A DNA stretch of 38,547 bases from Hypsibius dujardini (taxonomy: Eukaryota; Tardigrada; Eutardigrada; Parachela; Hypsibiidae), in contig LRSR01001952.1 of assembly GCA_001579985.1 (NCBI GenBank), positions 1 to 38,547 of the forward strand. Reading direction: 5' to 3'. The notes under the pieces were generated by a model. That model was not told the DNA's origin. It saw only the letters and a list, made by a program, of their open reading frames with translations, and searched no databases. A program made the position numbers and the translations under genes. Each line of letters begins with the position of its first letter. Position 1 is the first letter of the stretch. This document shows positions 18,401 through 29,652 of the stretch, in pieces.

Positions 18401-20074
18401 TCCCTATACCTCGCCTGGAGGCGCGTCCATGGACCCAATTTCTCCGGGAGGCATTCCCCCCTCCCCCCTCCTCCCTCCCTCTATACAGTCTTCAATATAA
18501 ACCTGTGCGCGTTCGTCTTTCATTTTTCAAATAGCCCTAAGTAACATTTAAGAGGTCCCCGTTCGGAAAGGGAGAGACCCACAAGGGTTGGGGTAGGAAG
18601 ACACCCTCCTCTCCCCTTTGATGATGAATGATCCCTTTCGCAAGATTACCGCGAATTTCGGACGGACGAAGCAAAAAGAAAACACCAGAGAATGAGCTCT
18701 AAAGACATGTATACAGTATATACAGATGGCTTCTTCTGTGGGTCGATCGATCATAAGTAGTGTATAGGGTTCCTGACCCACAGACACAGACACAGGCACA
18801 GGCACAGACACAGGCACACACATACACATGTCAATTGGTATGATGAACTGGGACGCGTCTTGAAAAATCACGGGAGGAGGTGACTTTTTTCGGCCTGCCT
18901 GTGTGCCTGTCCGTCTGTCCGCCTGCCTGTCTGAAAGTGGGCTACAAATTGTGTGTTGCACGTTCGATCTGTAGCTCGTCTATTGAGTTTTCCCCTCCCT
19001 CCCGGGAAACCGGACGGATACACAAAAGAATGGCGGGGGGACGGATGATGATGACGGTTGGCTTAGGAGCGTTTATCCACCCTTTCTTCCCCCTCCTCCT
19101 TTCCCCCTTTTTTGCGCTTTGATTTGCTTACCGTCAACTGAGCCGGCGCCTGCCCCTTTGACTGCTAAGGATTCTGTAAAAAGAAAGAGAAAGAAAAAAA
19201 ACATAGTGTACCGTAAAAATGTTTGTCTAAGGTTGGACTCTGTACTAGCTGAAGAAAGAGGAAAGAGGAAGAAAAGAGTTTGCCTAAGGGTGTGGTGAGA
19301 GCGAGAGGCTAGGACTCGGCTGTGGAGGCGAGGCGTGAAGTGAAGGTGAAGGCATGCAAGGAACCCCACACGAGAGTAGTGAGGGAAAAGGCAACGGAGG
19401 GGGGGGGAGAGTGAGGGTGAACTGTTGAGTTGTGATCGCAACGAGGCACACACACATACACACACAGGAGTGAGTGAGTGCCGGAAGTGGGTCCTTTTTT
19501 CGTGAGCGAGCTCGCGCGAGAACTTTCACGGTGAAAAGTGGTGCGTGTGTCGGTGAGAGATGGAACAACACCGAGAGCGAGCGAGTGCGCCATAAAAGAG
19601 AGTGTGAATTGATTTCTTCACGGGCATGTAAGGCTTATTTGCACGGGACAGTGTAGTGTTAGTGCAAACGCAAACCCGGAAGCTCTAACTGAAAAGTCTG
19701 GGAAATTTGGCATCTGCATTGATTTATTTTGTGTGGGGAAAAACAAATTCTGCAGTACGCCAACACTCAAAACCATCAGATACATAAAACATTATTACGG
19801 TATAACTTTGGGAGATGAATTATTTATTCGAGAGCCTCTATCGCGGAATATTCGCATGGTGCAGTGACGATCGAGGGGACAGATGCACAATGGCTGAAAT
19901 TGATCAAGTGGACATATGTTGCAACTACAGTACTCTATGTACTCTCAAACAACTTTCTCCTCGCACTTCACTTCATGGCGTGACAAAATTAAAACATCAC
20001 CCCGCGAGAGAGAATTTGATTCAATCTGACCAGTCAATCAAAAATTTCGACGACTCTCTCTCTCTTTCTCTCTT

Positions 20075-20107
<33 letters not shown>

Positions 20108-23100
20108 TAACAGTCAGGTAGTGGCACGCCATTTTCGGAATGGCCAGACAACCTCAATCAAGTGCGTGTCTGTGTGTCTGTGCGTGTCTGTGTCTGTGCG
20201 TGTCTGCATGTCTGCGTGTCTGTCTGTCTGTCTGTCTGTGTAACATAACAACTTAAAACGCAGTGCTGGATTTAAATATATTCGTTTTGCAGGCCAGTAC
20301 AGTGAAAAAGGTGTGTCGGCGCAGTCAGGCAGCTATAGCACGCAGCCAGGCAGGCAGTGTCGCTCAGACAAATAGACATGTTTTTTTAAACGTTTTTCTT
20401 AAATAAATAAATAAAGATATATTTATGTGTAAAATGACCAAATTTAAGAAACCTGAATCTGTGTTAGCCATTGCAATCCGGACCACCGCAACAGCAGCGG
20501 TGGTAGCGGCAGTAGTAGGCTTCGTACCCGTAGTGGCAGTCATGGTTGCGGTCGTAGCAGTAACCGTAGTCGTAGTCGCTTTAGTCGCTACATAGACATA
20601 TATATATGTCATTTTTTTAAAGGGAGAAAGAGAAAAGCCATTCACCAGAAAATAGAGAAACGAAAGAGACAACTAAATTGTTCCGCAGAAGAATGTCACG
20701 CCTGTGCGCGTAATATAATTCACAGACCCACAGCCCAGGTCATATCACCACCGGGAAGAAGAGGACAAGAACCGAAATAATCCAGACACGGGGGAAACAG
20801 AGCGCTCGATCGGCCTTACTTGTCTGGGGTACCAAAACCTGCAAGGCTAAGGAATTGGTGTTGGTGCAGGTGCCGTTGGCGACGGACGAGCGGCAGTCCA
20901 CGGTCAGGGCGCCTTTAAGCAGCTTCAGGTCCGAGGCGTCCAGGGTGAAGCTCCCGTCAAGGGTGCGACGAGTGTAACCGCGATCACCGGCGCTCTCGGT
21001 GGTGAGGTTCTGCCATTCCGGCTGGGCGAGATTCAGACCCGGGATGCTGAGGGTCAGGCTCGCCTCGGGGTAAGAAACGGTAGTGCAGCGGACCTAAAAT
21101 TCATATTTTGCATCTTTTAAAAAGGACCAAATAAAACTATAAAATAATGTGAAATACTAATTAGATTTTAACTAAATAATTCAGAGCAAGTAAGCAAAAC
21201 AGATAAAAATGAAAGTAAAATATAATATAATATTTTAATATTTTAAATGAACTCTGCGGGGGAATTTAAATTTGTTTTACAATCACATGAAAACTAAGAC
21301 ACGATATTTAAAGATGAGGATACCTGGATGCGTGTGCCACGCAGGAAGGACGGTGTGCCCGGGGTGAGGGGGTACATGGAGGCGGGAGTTGTTGTGGTGA
21401 TGTTGCCGGCGGATGCGGGCAGATCCGCGCTGGTGTTGATGATGCTGACCTCGACGGTTTCCGGACAGGCTAAAGTGAGGGAGGGCGAGAGGGGAGAGAG
21501 AGAGAGAAAGAATGATAAGTGATGAGACAGATGGGTGATTAATCATCTATGCAGCGTTTTATATATATTTATATACACACGTGGCGAAAACCTTGCGCTA
21601 ACCGAGTTAAGCCATTACACTCGTTCGTCGCCCGGCTATTGTACAAAGCTCCGAGTTAAAGTGCTTAATTCGGTCAACCCAGGGTTTTTGCCACGAGTGT
21701 ACGTGTGCACTACTGTTGGTGCGAGCAGTGGAAACGGCAACCGCAAAAGACATCATCATCAATTTTCGCTTTCGGATGGACTGCTCTTTGTGATTAATGG
21801 GAAGTCAACTAGCGGGGTGGCTATATTATGTTACTGACCATTGACCACTACATCTGTGTACGTAGTGTATCTGCTTCCGATGGGAATTGGGGAGGTACCA
21901 TTTTAATTTCGATTCCAGTAAAAGCGACTGGTCAATGCCTGACTCTCCTGAATTGTTTGTCATGACGACATAACCGAGTTGTGCCCTTAATAAATGAACC
22001 GATCAGTTCAGGCCAGTTCTCGTAAGAGCAGAAAAGAATTTTCTTATTATTCTTCGCCTTCCATATTAATAAAAAAAACGCGATGCAATAAAACTAAATT
22101 TATTTCTAAACAAAATTAAACTAAAAATAAATTTTGTTTTAAGCTCGCAAAAATTCGAAACAGAAACTGAATTTCGAGGCAAAGTGTGAGCAACCGAAAG
22201 ATGACGGAATAGACGACGATATACTCTGCAATCTTATTTTTACCTCAAAGTAAAATATCTCTCCAGAATATTACTGGCATCATATTGATATTCATTTCGA
22301 AGATGATCAATGCTTTTACACTTTCAAAATTTGCGAGCTCCTTAAATTCTGTTGAATATTGTACTTTCTTTTGAAAGTCACTGAAAGTTATACCGGAAAG
22401 ATTTCCACAATGAAAATTAAGGGAATTTAATTCCAAAGCTCATAACATTTTTTAGTAACAGAAAAAAAAATTTCCTCTATCTAAAATAATAATGCCTGAT
22501 TTATCATCTCCTCTAGATGAGCAATTTCATACGGAAAAAAATAGGGCCGTTCGTTTCGTTTGTCTCATCCTCTCGGTCGTTTAGCCTAATTAAGTCAAAC
22601 AAAGGCAAAATCGAAAAGGCAAACACGGAAAAAAAAGTTAATCCATCAAACGCCGTCAAACAGTTTATTTCCACCGCGCAGGGATCGACGGACGAGGCGT
22701 TATGTATTATTAAACGCGAAGGTTGCAGCACGCAATAAGGAGAACCCGACGGCGAAAGGGGGAAGAGCAGGTCAATAAGCGCGGGCGCGTCTTGATTTTC
22801 TCCCACACACTCTTCCCCCTTGTTTACCGGATGATGAAACAGGACCCTTTGCGTTTCGTCATCTATATTTTCCACACGCGGAAGTGTGCACTGAAAAATC
22901 CACCTCGCATCAGCGCGTTTTACTCAATCTAAATGGATCGTTCCACGTTCGAACACGCAAAGGTAAAAGTGAATTACTGTTAAAGTCTGTCATGGATATG
23001 TTATATAAGATCGTAAAATTTCAGTGATATTATTAAAAAATAAAAACGCCTCCGCGAGGGCGTGTAAGGGTTGACCTACCTACAACGTGCACTCGCGTCT

Positions 23101-25277
23101 CCGAAATTATCGGCTGATTCTTCGACGCCGGAGTCAAATCACAGATGTACCTGTGTGTGTATCAACGGTAAAAGACGTGAATTTATAGTGGCACACGATG
23201 TGTCTGTGTAATTGCAGACACGGACAAAGGAGCAAAAAACGCTAAGTGCGTCCGCGCTCTCGTACATCGCATCATCACGGAACGTGACATTGGGCAGGCG
23301 GATTTGCGGCTGATCCTGGATGGAAAAGCTTATATTGCGTTCCTTCCACTCGTTTTGTGGCATCTGTAAACAGATAAATATTTAGTCAAATGTGGCGCGC
23401 GCAAACATACTTAGACAGACACATGAGGGCCGGGAAGGGACCTGTGTGGGTAGACGGAGAGGCACAAACATAGGGAAAGGCAGACGATTGCCTAATCAGA
23501 CAGGCAGACAGGCAGTCAAGCAGACAGACAGATAGGCAGACAGACAGACAGACAGACAGACAGCAGACAGGCAGACAGACACATTAGTACAATGCGCACC
23601 TTTATTGTGTGAGGGGGCAGGTCAAGGTATGTGAAAAGGATATAGTCCGTAGATCTGGTGTTCTTGAAAAATCGCATGGAATAGACATCGGAAATATTCC
23701 CGGTGGAATTTAGCCGCACCTTGTCGTAACCACCGCAGGCGATGGTGGCGGTGGCACCGAGGATGACGTTCACGGCGGTGTCATCCGCGCCGTTACCTGT
23801 AAAAAACGCGGACGGAAGTGAGCTGCGAGCCGCGAGAAAATCGGCCACGTTCTCCAGCATTCGCTGAGGGTCGTTATAGGGCGACGAGTTTGAGAATTGC
23901 GTGAAGCGTGCGAAGCCTACGACGGAAAAAGAGGGGGCCATTTCGTTTTTTCCTCTCTGTCCATTGGTATCTAATGCGGTTTGCATTTTTTGCCTCTCTT
24001 CTCTCCCTCTCTCTCTCTTTCGCTACCCTCGGATTTTAGTTTCGGTTTCGCTCCGCTCGGTATGATCATTACCGGCAGCAAAGGCCCGTAACATCGAACG
24101 TCAATAATAAAAACAAATTTGCAAACGGTAGAGCAATACGCTGTATTTTTTTTTTAAAAATTATCTAGCAAACAACAATGAGTTAGCAACGATTTATTTA
24201 ATTGCTAATATAATTTAGGTCTAGTTATTTCAATTAAGTTTGGAAAATTTGATCTAAGAAGTAATTGAAAAAAGTATTTGAAAAAAAGGAGTTTTAACTA
24301 GTTGTAATAGCATCATTATAACTTTGAAATGGTTCTGTAGTCAAAACATCACTGCCACAAACCTCGAATTAGAGGTTTTCAAACTTTTTTCTGTTTAGAC
24401 AGGCGTTTCCGACAAAGGTTTCCACAGATTCCATTACGATTCTATATTCGAACACAATTTATTACTTCTCAATTTTTTTATCTGTCACATATGTTTATAT
24501 TAATAAGTATTTATATTTATAAGTATTTATATTTTTCTTTATTTGTTTATTTGTTTATTTATTATAAATAACCTGACCAATACATCTCAAGTGAAAAGTT
24601 TTATTTAAATGTTTAATATTATTTTTAAGACTTATTTTATCTACTTAAAGTATTCTGTCAGGAATTCGTTTGCATCAAATATTTAACTGCAAATCTTTTT
24701 TGCGTTTAAATGACCGTTTTGCTACAGATGTTTAACAGATTAAAACTTCTAAGGCAATCAAACGTGTTAATCGTTTGGACGTTTCCTTTATTTTTATCAT
24801 GAATAACTTTTCGCTTTCATTTCTTCTTGAGAGTTGACTGTTTGCGGATTATGATTTTCTACATATATAATTTCTGTATGGCAGTTATAATATCCAGCAG
24901 GCGCAGCCCTGCGTCCCTCCCATCCCATCCGGGCCGGGCGGTCCGACAGATTATGTCAAGTTAGCTGTTATTGCCGGACAATGGCGGGAGGCCAGTCTTG
25001 CGTGTCAAAGTATCATTAAGTTGACTACTTGGGACTTTCGAAAAGTGAGACAGGCAGACAGACAGAGTGAGAGAGAGAGTGAAAGTCGATAATTGGAGCA
25101 CTTTTCTTTCGTTTTACACCCTTCGACTCAGTGACTATAACTTCCTCCGGCACAAGTCATCCATCCAGAACGCTAGTCCGGTCAGCCTTCAACGGGGGGG
25201 GGGAGCAAAAATTTTCATGCACAACATTGTAGCCACTTGCGCCATTCAATCACACAGCCAGACATACAGACAAACAA

Positions 25278-25326
<49 letters not shown>

Positions 25327-25344
25327 TAGACAGACAGAAAGATA

Positions 25345-25389
<45 letters not shown>

Positions 25390-28300
25390 ACAGGCAGACA
25401 TGGAGACACACAGACACATAGATAATGGACGGATGTATAGACAGACAATGGACAGGCTTCTGTGTCCAGTTTAGACCTTCGATTTGTCCAGTCGACCGGC
25501 ACCCACACAAGGGACAGGCGCGTGCCCCAGGGTCTGAGAAGGCTACATACCACCAGCTAGGGCGTTACGCCATGGATGGACAGCAGCAGCACCATTGCGT
25601 GCAACCTTGTTTTGCCGGCCCTGTGTGCGAAAGACTTTTCCCATGTTTTCTCAGGCCTCGGGCCGGTGGCACAATGCCGGCTTTGTCCGGCACCTGCTGT
25701 TTTGCAGGGGGAGGGTGCTGCCTGACTCATTACTTATGTAGGAAAAAATATTGCTGGTCCCTGGTGATGATGAAAACTATTTGTGCGCTACTAGGCATAC
25801 AAATAAAATGTGCATTTTCACCTCCATTTTGTTCTTCACTATATATTAGACAAACATGGCTTTGCTCTGTGTGTTTAAACTGTCGCTGAAAAATTAGAAG
25901 AATTCCGAGTTCTGACGCATCAATCATCAGATGAAGTAACTAGTTTAAAGCCAATATTGCGGCGCATTTTGAAATTGTTTTCAGGGAGATAAGGTGAGAG
26001 GAAAATTTACAAATTGATTCACTCGGAACCGTTCTCCTTTTAACTTTGTTTTCATTATTTTCGGAAATTTCTTAGGGCATTTACTCTGTTCAGAATACGA
26101 CACAGAAGGTACAGGAAAACCGAGCGATTTCGTAGCACAACGCAATAAATGTCTACTTAATGGGAAATAACCCTGATCTCAACTAATAATATTGCTGTTT
26201 AAGTTCTCATCCAAAAAGGCTTAAAACTGATTGTAAAACTTCTCCTTAAGAAACAAAACTGTTTGTCACCGTTAAGCATAAATATTTGTAGCGAAAAAGG
26301 ATGCTAGAAGTCTCGATTGCTTGTTCCTTAACTGAAATACATAAAAAGGATGGATGCAACTCCTCATCCATAAAAAGTCATAATAAAATAACAAAACCGT
26401 TTAACTTTTTCTGAAGGTCTTTCTATCCATCTCTACACATCCACGCAGGAGTTATTGCAGTTGCAAAAGCGCGGGAAGTGTCGGCGACACTAATCCCGTC
26501 CGTTTATCCGTCTAATCCTCCCTCCGACCATACGATCGACCACGACGCGGCACCCAGCGCTGGACCAACCACATAACACAGACAGACAGACACACAGACA
26601 GACACACACATACAGGGAGCTCTGCAGCGCAAACACACCACACAATTTTCATAATCAATAATTAGGGATTAGCGTCTATAGTTGTATTAGCTCTCCCCCC
26701 AAATGTAAAGACACTTTCAAGTGGAGCGCTCGTCTTATTTCTTTTCTAATATCATTTCACATCCCCCAGCAGCAACAGGCCTCACGCGTTTACATACACC
26801 GACTGTTTCAATAATAAAAAAAAGTTGACCACCTCGGAGATACGCACAATCTATCTCGTCCGGCCGGCTTGTCCGAAGCCCACACCGATGATGGCGATTT
26901 TATAATTCATCCCCCGCGTTTAATGTCTGTGTGTACTGTACCCATTTAAATCACATGCTCTCTTCATCTTCGTCGCACGGAAATAAAAGCTGCTGCTACA
27001 TACTGTCGACTATGTGCATGTGTCCGTAGGGGCCATAATACTCTACTGACCACATGCACATAATCATCATCATCGTACTATACACACACATATACACATA
27101 TATATAATATATATATATATAATACCGCCACCAGATATTTAGTGTGTTTCAAAAGGGTTCTTTCGAGTGCTCTGGCATGGTCGCTTCCCACGCCCAAACG
27201 CTAAACGCGGAATTATGTATCTCTCTTACCATCTTTCCAGCTCAACGACACAGCTTCCGCAGTAGCGTAGTGTGGGTAGTATATATGGAGTGGGGGCGGA
27301 CATTCTTGACACCGATTTCGGGGGTCTTACTCTCTTATCGGAAGTGGTCATTGGGGGATACTGGTAAAAGTGGGATTTCTTTCATTCTCAATCAATTTTG
27401 TGGATAGAGAGATGAGAGCGAAATCTTGCAGTTTCAACTGATAAATGCATAAACAAAAAAGGTAGAATTGTGGCTTGCTGAGCGGGAGCTTTAGTTGAAA
27501 GATTAAGTCAAATAGAACCGTATGCGGCGATATTTTTCGTTGCCTGCTTGTTTTTTAGGCAAAATGAACGGGTGTGGGTGTGGGTGGGGGTGTGGGTGTG
27601 GGTGTGGGGTGTGGGTGTGGGTAGAGGTGTGGGGGTAAGGCAACTTTATTATTCGCCAGAAAATTCTCATAATTGTATGTAAATCTCACTACAAATTAAA
27701 AACGGGTGGTTGCGCACTTTATTCTGTCCTCTTTTCTGCAAAACAATAACCAACCACAAAAAAAAACGCACTGATAAATCATCGTAGCGTAAGTATAATG
27801 TGGGTGAAATGGTTTCTAAATCAACGCCCAAATAAGTAGTGAGGGTTTTTACGAAATCGATTCTGTTTGTGTCGAATGAATTAACCATAATTTCAGATTG
27901 TTTTTTATTATTATCAAAATTCAACTCTAAACTTAACATCCAGATTGTACAACAGCAACTGGGTCTTAACATTAAATATTTTGGCCAAGTCGTCAGCAAG
28001 CCGCAGACAGACAGCTGGTCTACGAGCACACCCGCGGCACTAATTTGCTAATGACAGTCCTCAACCACCGTATCACCCACCCACAACACAATTTCCCTTG
28101 TTCCGTCTCAACCCTTTTCCAACACACCGGTGTTCGGTTTGAGCCGTCAGCAGTCTGGCAAACACATCTGTACCAATCGAATTTTTCGCGTTTTTTCTTC
28201 TCCCCGTCTCAACCTTTGATTCGATGCATCGCTGATGTGTTATTCAATGATCTAGAAACCGAGGTGCAGAGAGAGCCTGCAAACGAAGGGCGCATTGCAC

Positions 28301-28919
28301 AATCAATGTCACCGCGGCAAAAACATCATTGCGAGCTCGTCCCCTACCCTACACCCATATCATTAATAAGGGTCGGAAAAAAGGTACGATCGAAAGAGAG
28401 AAAGAGAGGGTACTCAGCTCGAGGATCGAGAGAGAGAGAGAGAGAAAGACAGACGAAGGTAGCTGACCCAATTTTTTCATCCCCTCTTCTTTCTTTCGCG
28501 CAAATGTAAAATCAATACACAAAGGACCGGTATACTCCTGGGTGTGGGTCTCTAGGTACCGGTACCCCGGTACCGGGACAGGTAAATGCTGCCTGCCTGC
28601 CTGCCCATACGATCAGGGGGTGAAAGTAGACCAAGCCCCGTGCACCGCACGCAATTCATCATCGGTCAACAACGCAGACACACAGACAGAGAGTCTACAG
28701 TTGTGGACATATTTTTTCAAACGTCTGTCTATATGGTCGCGGCACATGTTTACGAAGGGTATTTTCGGCTTGAAAATCGTACCCCAAATTTCCCCGGAAA
28801 ACAGGAAATAAATCGGGCGTCTTACCTTGTGCGGATAATATAGCGAAAAATAAGATAATTAGGCTGCTGAGGATGATCAGTCGGTAAACCGGGAAAATGC
28901 TCGAAAAGGTCGGCGACAT
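13986..28919 (-). CDS. Two-Ig-domain type I transmembrane protein (7 exons)
   Basis: This is a cell-surface immunoglobulin-superfamily protein of unknown ligand. Exons on the - strand are 28919-28826, 23916-23600, 23363-23266, 23150-23080, 21469-21324, 21093-20820 and 14167-13986; 1182 bases, 393 residues. Residues 1-31 are a signal peptide. Ig1 (V-like) has C92 and the DDAMYIC motif with C173. Ig2 has C245 and C309, with extra C195 and C318 that could form a second bridge. Nine N-glycosylation sequons (N41, 101, 105, 147, 162, 205, 216, 271, 315) and a Thr/Pro-rich stretch (216-232) point to a glycosylated ectodomain. The transmembrane helix is about 347-369 with small-residue packing motifs, followed by a 24-residue tail without a recognised signalling motif. 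The domain-border introns are phase 1, as usual for Ig exons. The family may be immune or adhesive; no closer identity is supported. Confidence 0.82.
14717..14814 (+). repeat. GACA tetranucleotide array
   Basis: An imperfect GACA/GGCA array in intron 6 of the Ig gene. Confidence 0.93.
15276..15520 (+). repeat. TGTC tetranucleotide array
   Basis: A degenerate TGTC/TGCC tract becoming pure at 15421-15450 and 15487-15506. It is the reverse complement of the GACA array 600 bases to its left. Confidence 0.9.
16928..17058. repeat. Imperfect 50-base hairpin
   Basis: Bases 16928-16981 and 17009-17058 are inverted copies at roughly 80 percent identity by eye, sharing CGTATATTATG/CATAATATACG at the loop side and TTGGTGCCA/TGGCACCAA in the stem. 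The loop is about 27 bases. It could be a small MITE or a hairpin precursor RNA. Confidence 0.75.
20052..20108 (+). repeat. CT-rich tract
   Basis: CTCTCT interrupted by a few TTT. Confidence 0.85.
20164..20239 (+). repeat. TGTC/TGTGTC array
   Basis: Mixed TGTGTC and TGTC units ending in a pure run. Confidence 0.88.
20820..21093 (-). CDS. Ig gene exon 6: main part of Ig2
   Basis: Acceptor TATGAATTTTAG. It starts VRCTTVSYPE (first Ig2 Cys) and carries LTVDCRSS (second Ig2 Cys) and NGTC. It is GC-rich and well conserved in codon phase. Donor GTAAGG at 20819, phase 1. Confidence 0.85.
21324..21469 (-). CDS. Ig gene exon 5: N-terminal part of Ig2
   Basis: Acceptor CCCTCCCTCACTTTAG. It encodes CPETVEVSIINTS, a Thr/Pro-rich stretch with two sequons, and FLRGTRIQ, ending before donor GTATCC in phase 0. 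Confidence 0.8.
21470..23079 (-). other. Ig gene intron 4 (1.6 kb)
   Basis: AT-rich in its middle (22050-22500). No exon, repeat array or RNA gene is supported. Confidence 0.55.
23080..23150 (-). CDS. Ig gene exon 4: F and G strands of Ig1
   Basis: A 71-base exon after acceptor CACACACAG. It completes DDAM and reads YICDLTPASKNQ to VHVV, supplying the second Ig cysteine. Donor GTAGGT, phase 1. The intron before it is only 115 bases. Confidence 0.82.
23266..23363 (-). CDS. Ig gene exon 3: middle of Ig1
   Basis: Acceptor TTATCTGTTTACAG. Encodes MPQNEWKERNIS through NVTFRDDA. The donor GTACGA at 23265 splits a Met codon (phase 2); reading on would lose the second Ig cysteine. Confidence 0.8.
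23497..23583 (+). repeat. GACA array inside the 236-base Ig intron 2
   Basis: The array starts about 17 bases from the donor of exon 2 and fills over a third of the intron. Confidence 0.9.
23600..23916 (-). CDS. Ig gene exon 2: N-terminal segment and first half of Ig1
   Basis: The acceptor CCCTCTTTTTCCGTCGTAG gives 317 bases. A second acceptor in the same phase, GTTTTTTACAG, would start the exon at 23796 and drop 40 residues ahead of Ig1. The exon carries the first Ig cysteine (TIACGGYD) and ends ATA AAG before a weak donor GTGCGC, phase 0. Confidence 0.78.
25258..25412 (+). repeat. Compound GACA then GGCA array
   Basis: GACA units (25283-25325) pass into a pure GGCA run (25347-25389) and back. 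Confidence 0.93.
27569..27638 (+). repeat. GGGTGT tract, G-quadruplex type
   Basis: Repeated GGGTGT with several GGG runs separated by TGT or T; more than four GGG runs fall within 70 bases on the + strand. Confidence 0.88.
28826..28919 (-). CDS. Ig gene exon 1: start and signal peptide
   Basis: The ATG has A at -3. It encodes a short polar start and a long hydrophobic core (LIILSSLIILFFAILSA), ending CAA G before donor GTAAGA, phase 1. Signal cleavage is expected near SAQ-G. Confidence 0.82.
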
Positions 28920-29444
28920 TTTTTCGCTCCTTGTGGGATTTCGATCTGTGATAAGATGGGCGTGGGCTGGACTGCAGGGAAATGTCGGCCAACAAGTTGC
29001 GCGCGGGGTCTAGTGAGCTTCAAGTAATATCCACACACTTAGCCATCCATTCATCCAGTAAATTAAGAATCATTCAAAACTTGAAGCGACGAGGAGAAGA
29101 GCGTCGGGGGAAGGAAGGAAGTGTGGTCTGTGTGTACTAGTATATCATAGAACGATTTGGCGGTGATGCGATTTTCTGCTCCTCCGTCGTCTTAAAACTC
29201 TCCGCGACCGGCGAACGATGTGAAGTGATACTACTACTACCCCCGCGTCTATAAAGTACGAGACACACACACACATACACACACACACATACACTGATCG
29301 TGTGGTGTGTGCTCTAACGCGCACGGTGGGGATAACAGACGCGCGGAGGCGTAGCGCGCTGTGTGTGTTTTCGACGGAAGGGCGGGCCGTCGGTCTGTGA
29401 TTAGTGGAATCGCGGTGCGACCAGTCACGTGGTGGTGGGGGAGG
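28920..29444 (-). other. Upstream region of the Ig gene
   Basis: The probable 5' UTR and promoter on the - strand. I found no convincing TATA box; an AC repeat lies at 29262-29296. Confidence 0.35.
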
Positions 29445-29652
29445 GGCTTAGGCTACAAGTCCACCTCCCCTTTCCCTTCGTCATTTTTATTCCCTGTTGC
29501 TTTTAAGAGTGCTGACCACGATCACTTTGAGTCATCATAACAAATTCAATAATTTCGGAAAGTCCAATTGTTCCTCAATTTTCGTGTAAAAGCCCCGAGA
29601 AAAGGGAAGGGGACAAAAAGGGGAAAGAGGATGGGGACTTATAGCCTAAGCC
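29445..29652. mobile_element. MITE copy 1 of the GGCTTAGGCT family
   Basis: It begins GGCTTAGGCTACAAGTCC and ends GGACTTATAGCCTAAGCC, its near reverse complement. Length 208 bases, non-coding. The left half matches the copy at 36080. Flanks are G-rich on both sides, so a target duplication cannot be defined safely. Confidence 0.8.

Larger units (their letters stand above)
14168..20819 (-). other. Ig gene intron 6 (6.65 kb)
   Basis: No exon is supported inside. It holds GACA and TGTC arrays, a CT tract, an AT-rich block at 16080-16280 and the 16928-17058 hairpin. The long open frames at 17656-18186, 19073-19590 and 19815-20243 have low-complexity, repeat-like composition and no splice logic. 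Confidence 0.6.
23917..28825 (-). other. Ig gene intron 1 (4.9 kb)
   Basis: No exon is supported. It has an AT-rich block (24110-24890), GACA/GGCA arrays, a TA tract near 27091-27123 and a G-rich hexamer tract. The open frame at 25425-25889 has no recognisable domain. Confidence 0.6.

Noticed and set aside
23250-23266. Ig1 seeming to have Ser where the second cysteine should be (DDAMYES)
   Set aside because: A donor GTACGA splits the Met codon and the next exon supplies YIC, restoring the normal Ig pattern.
25258-25412. Regular repeats that could suggest CRISPR
   Set aside because: Tetranucleotide microsatellite without spacers, in animal DNA.
25215-25553. - strand frames with Cys-Leu-Pro-Ala repeats
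   Set aside because: Translation of the GACA/GGCA array, not a gene.
25425-25889. 154-codon + frame
   Set aside because: Starts in the repeat flank and has no recognisable domain; Cys-rich by composition only.
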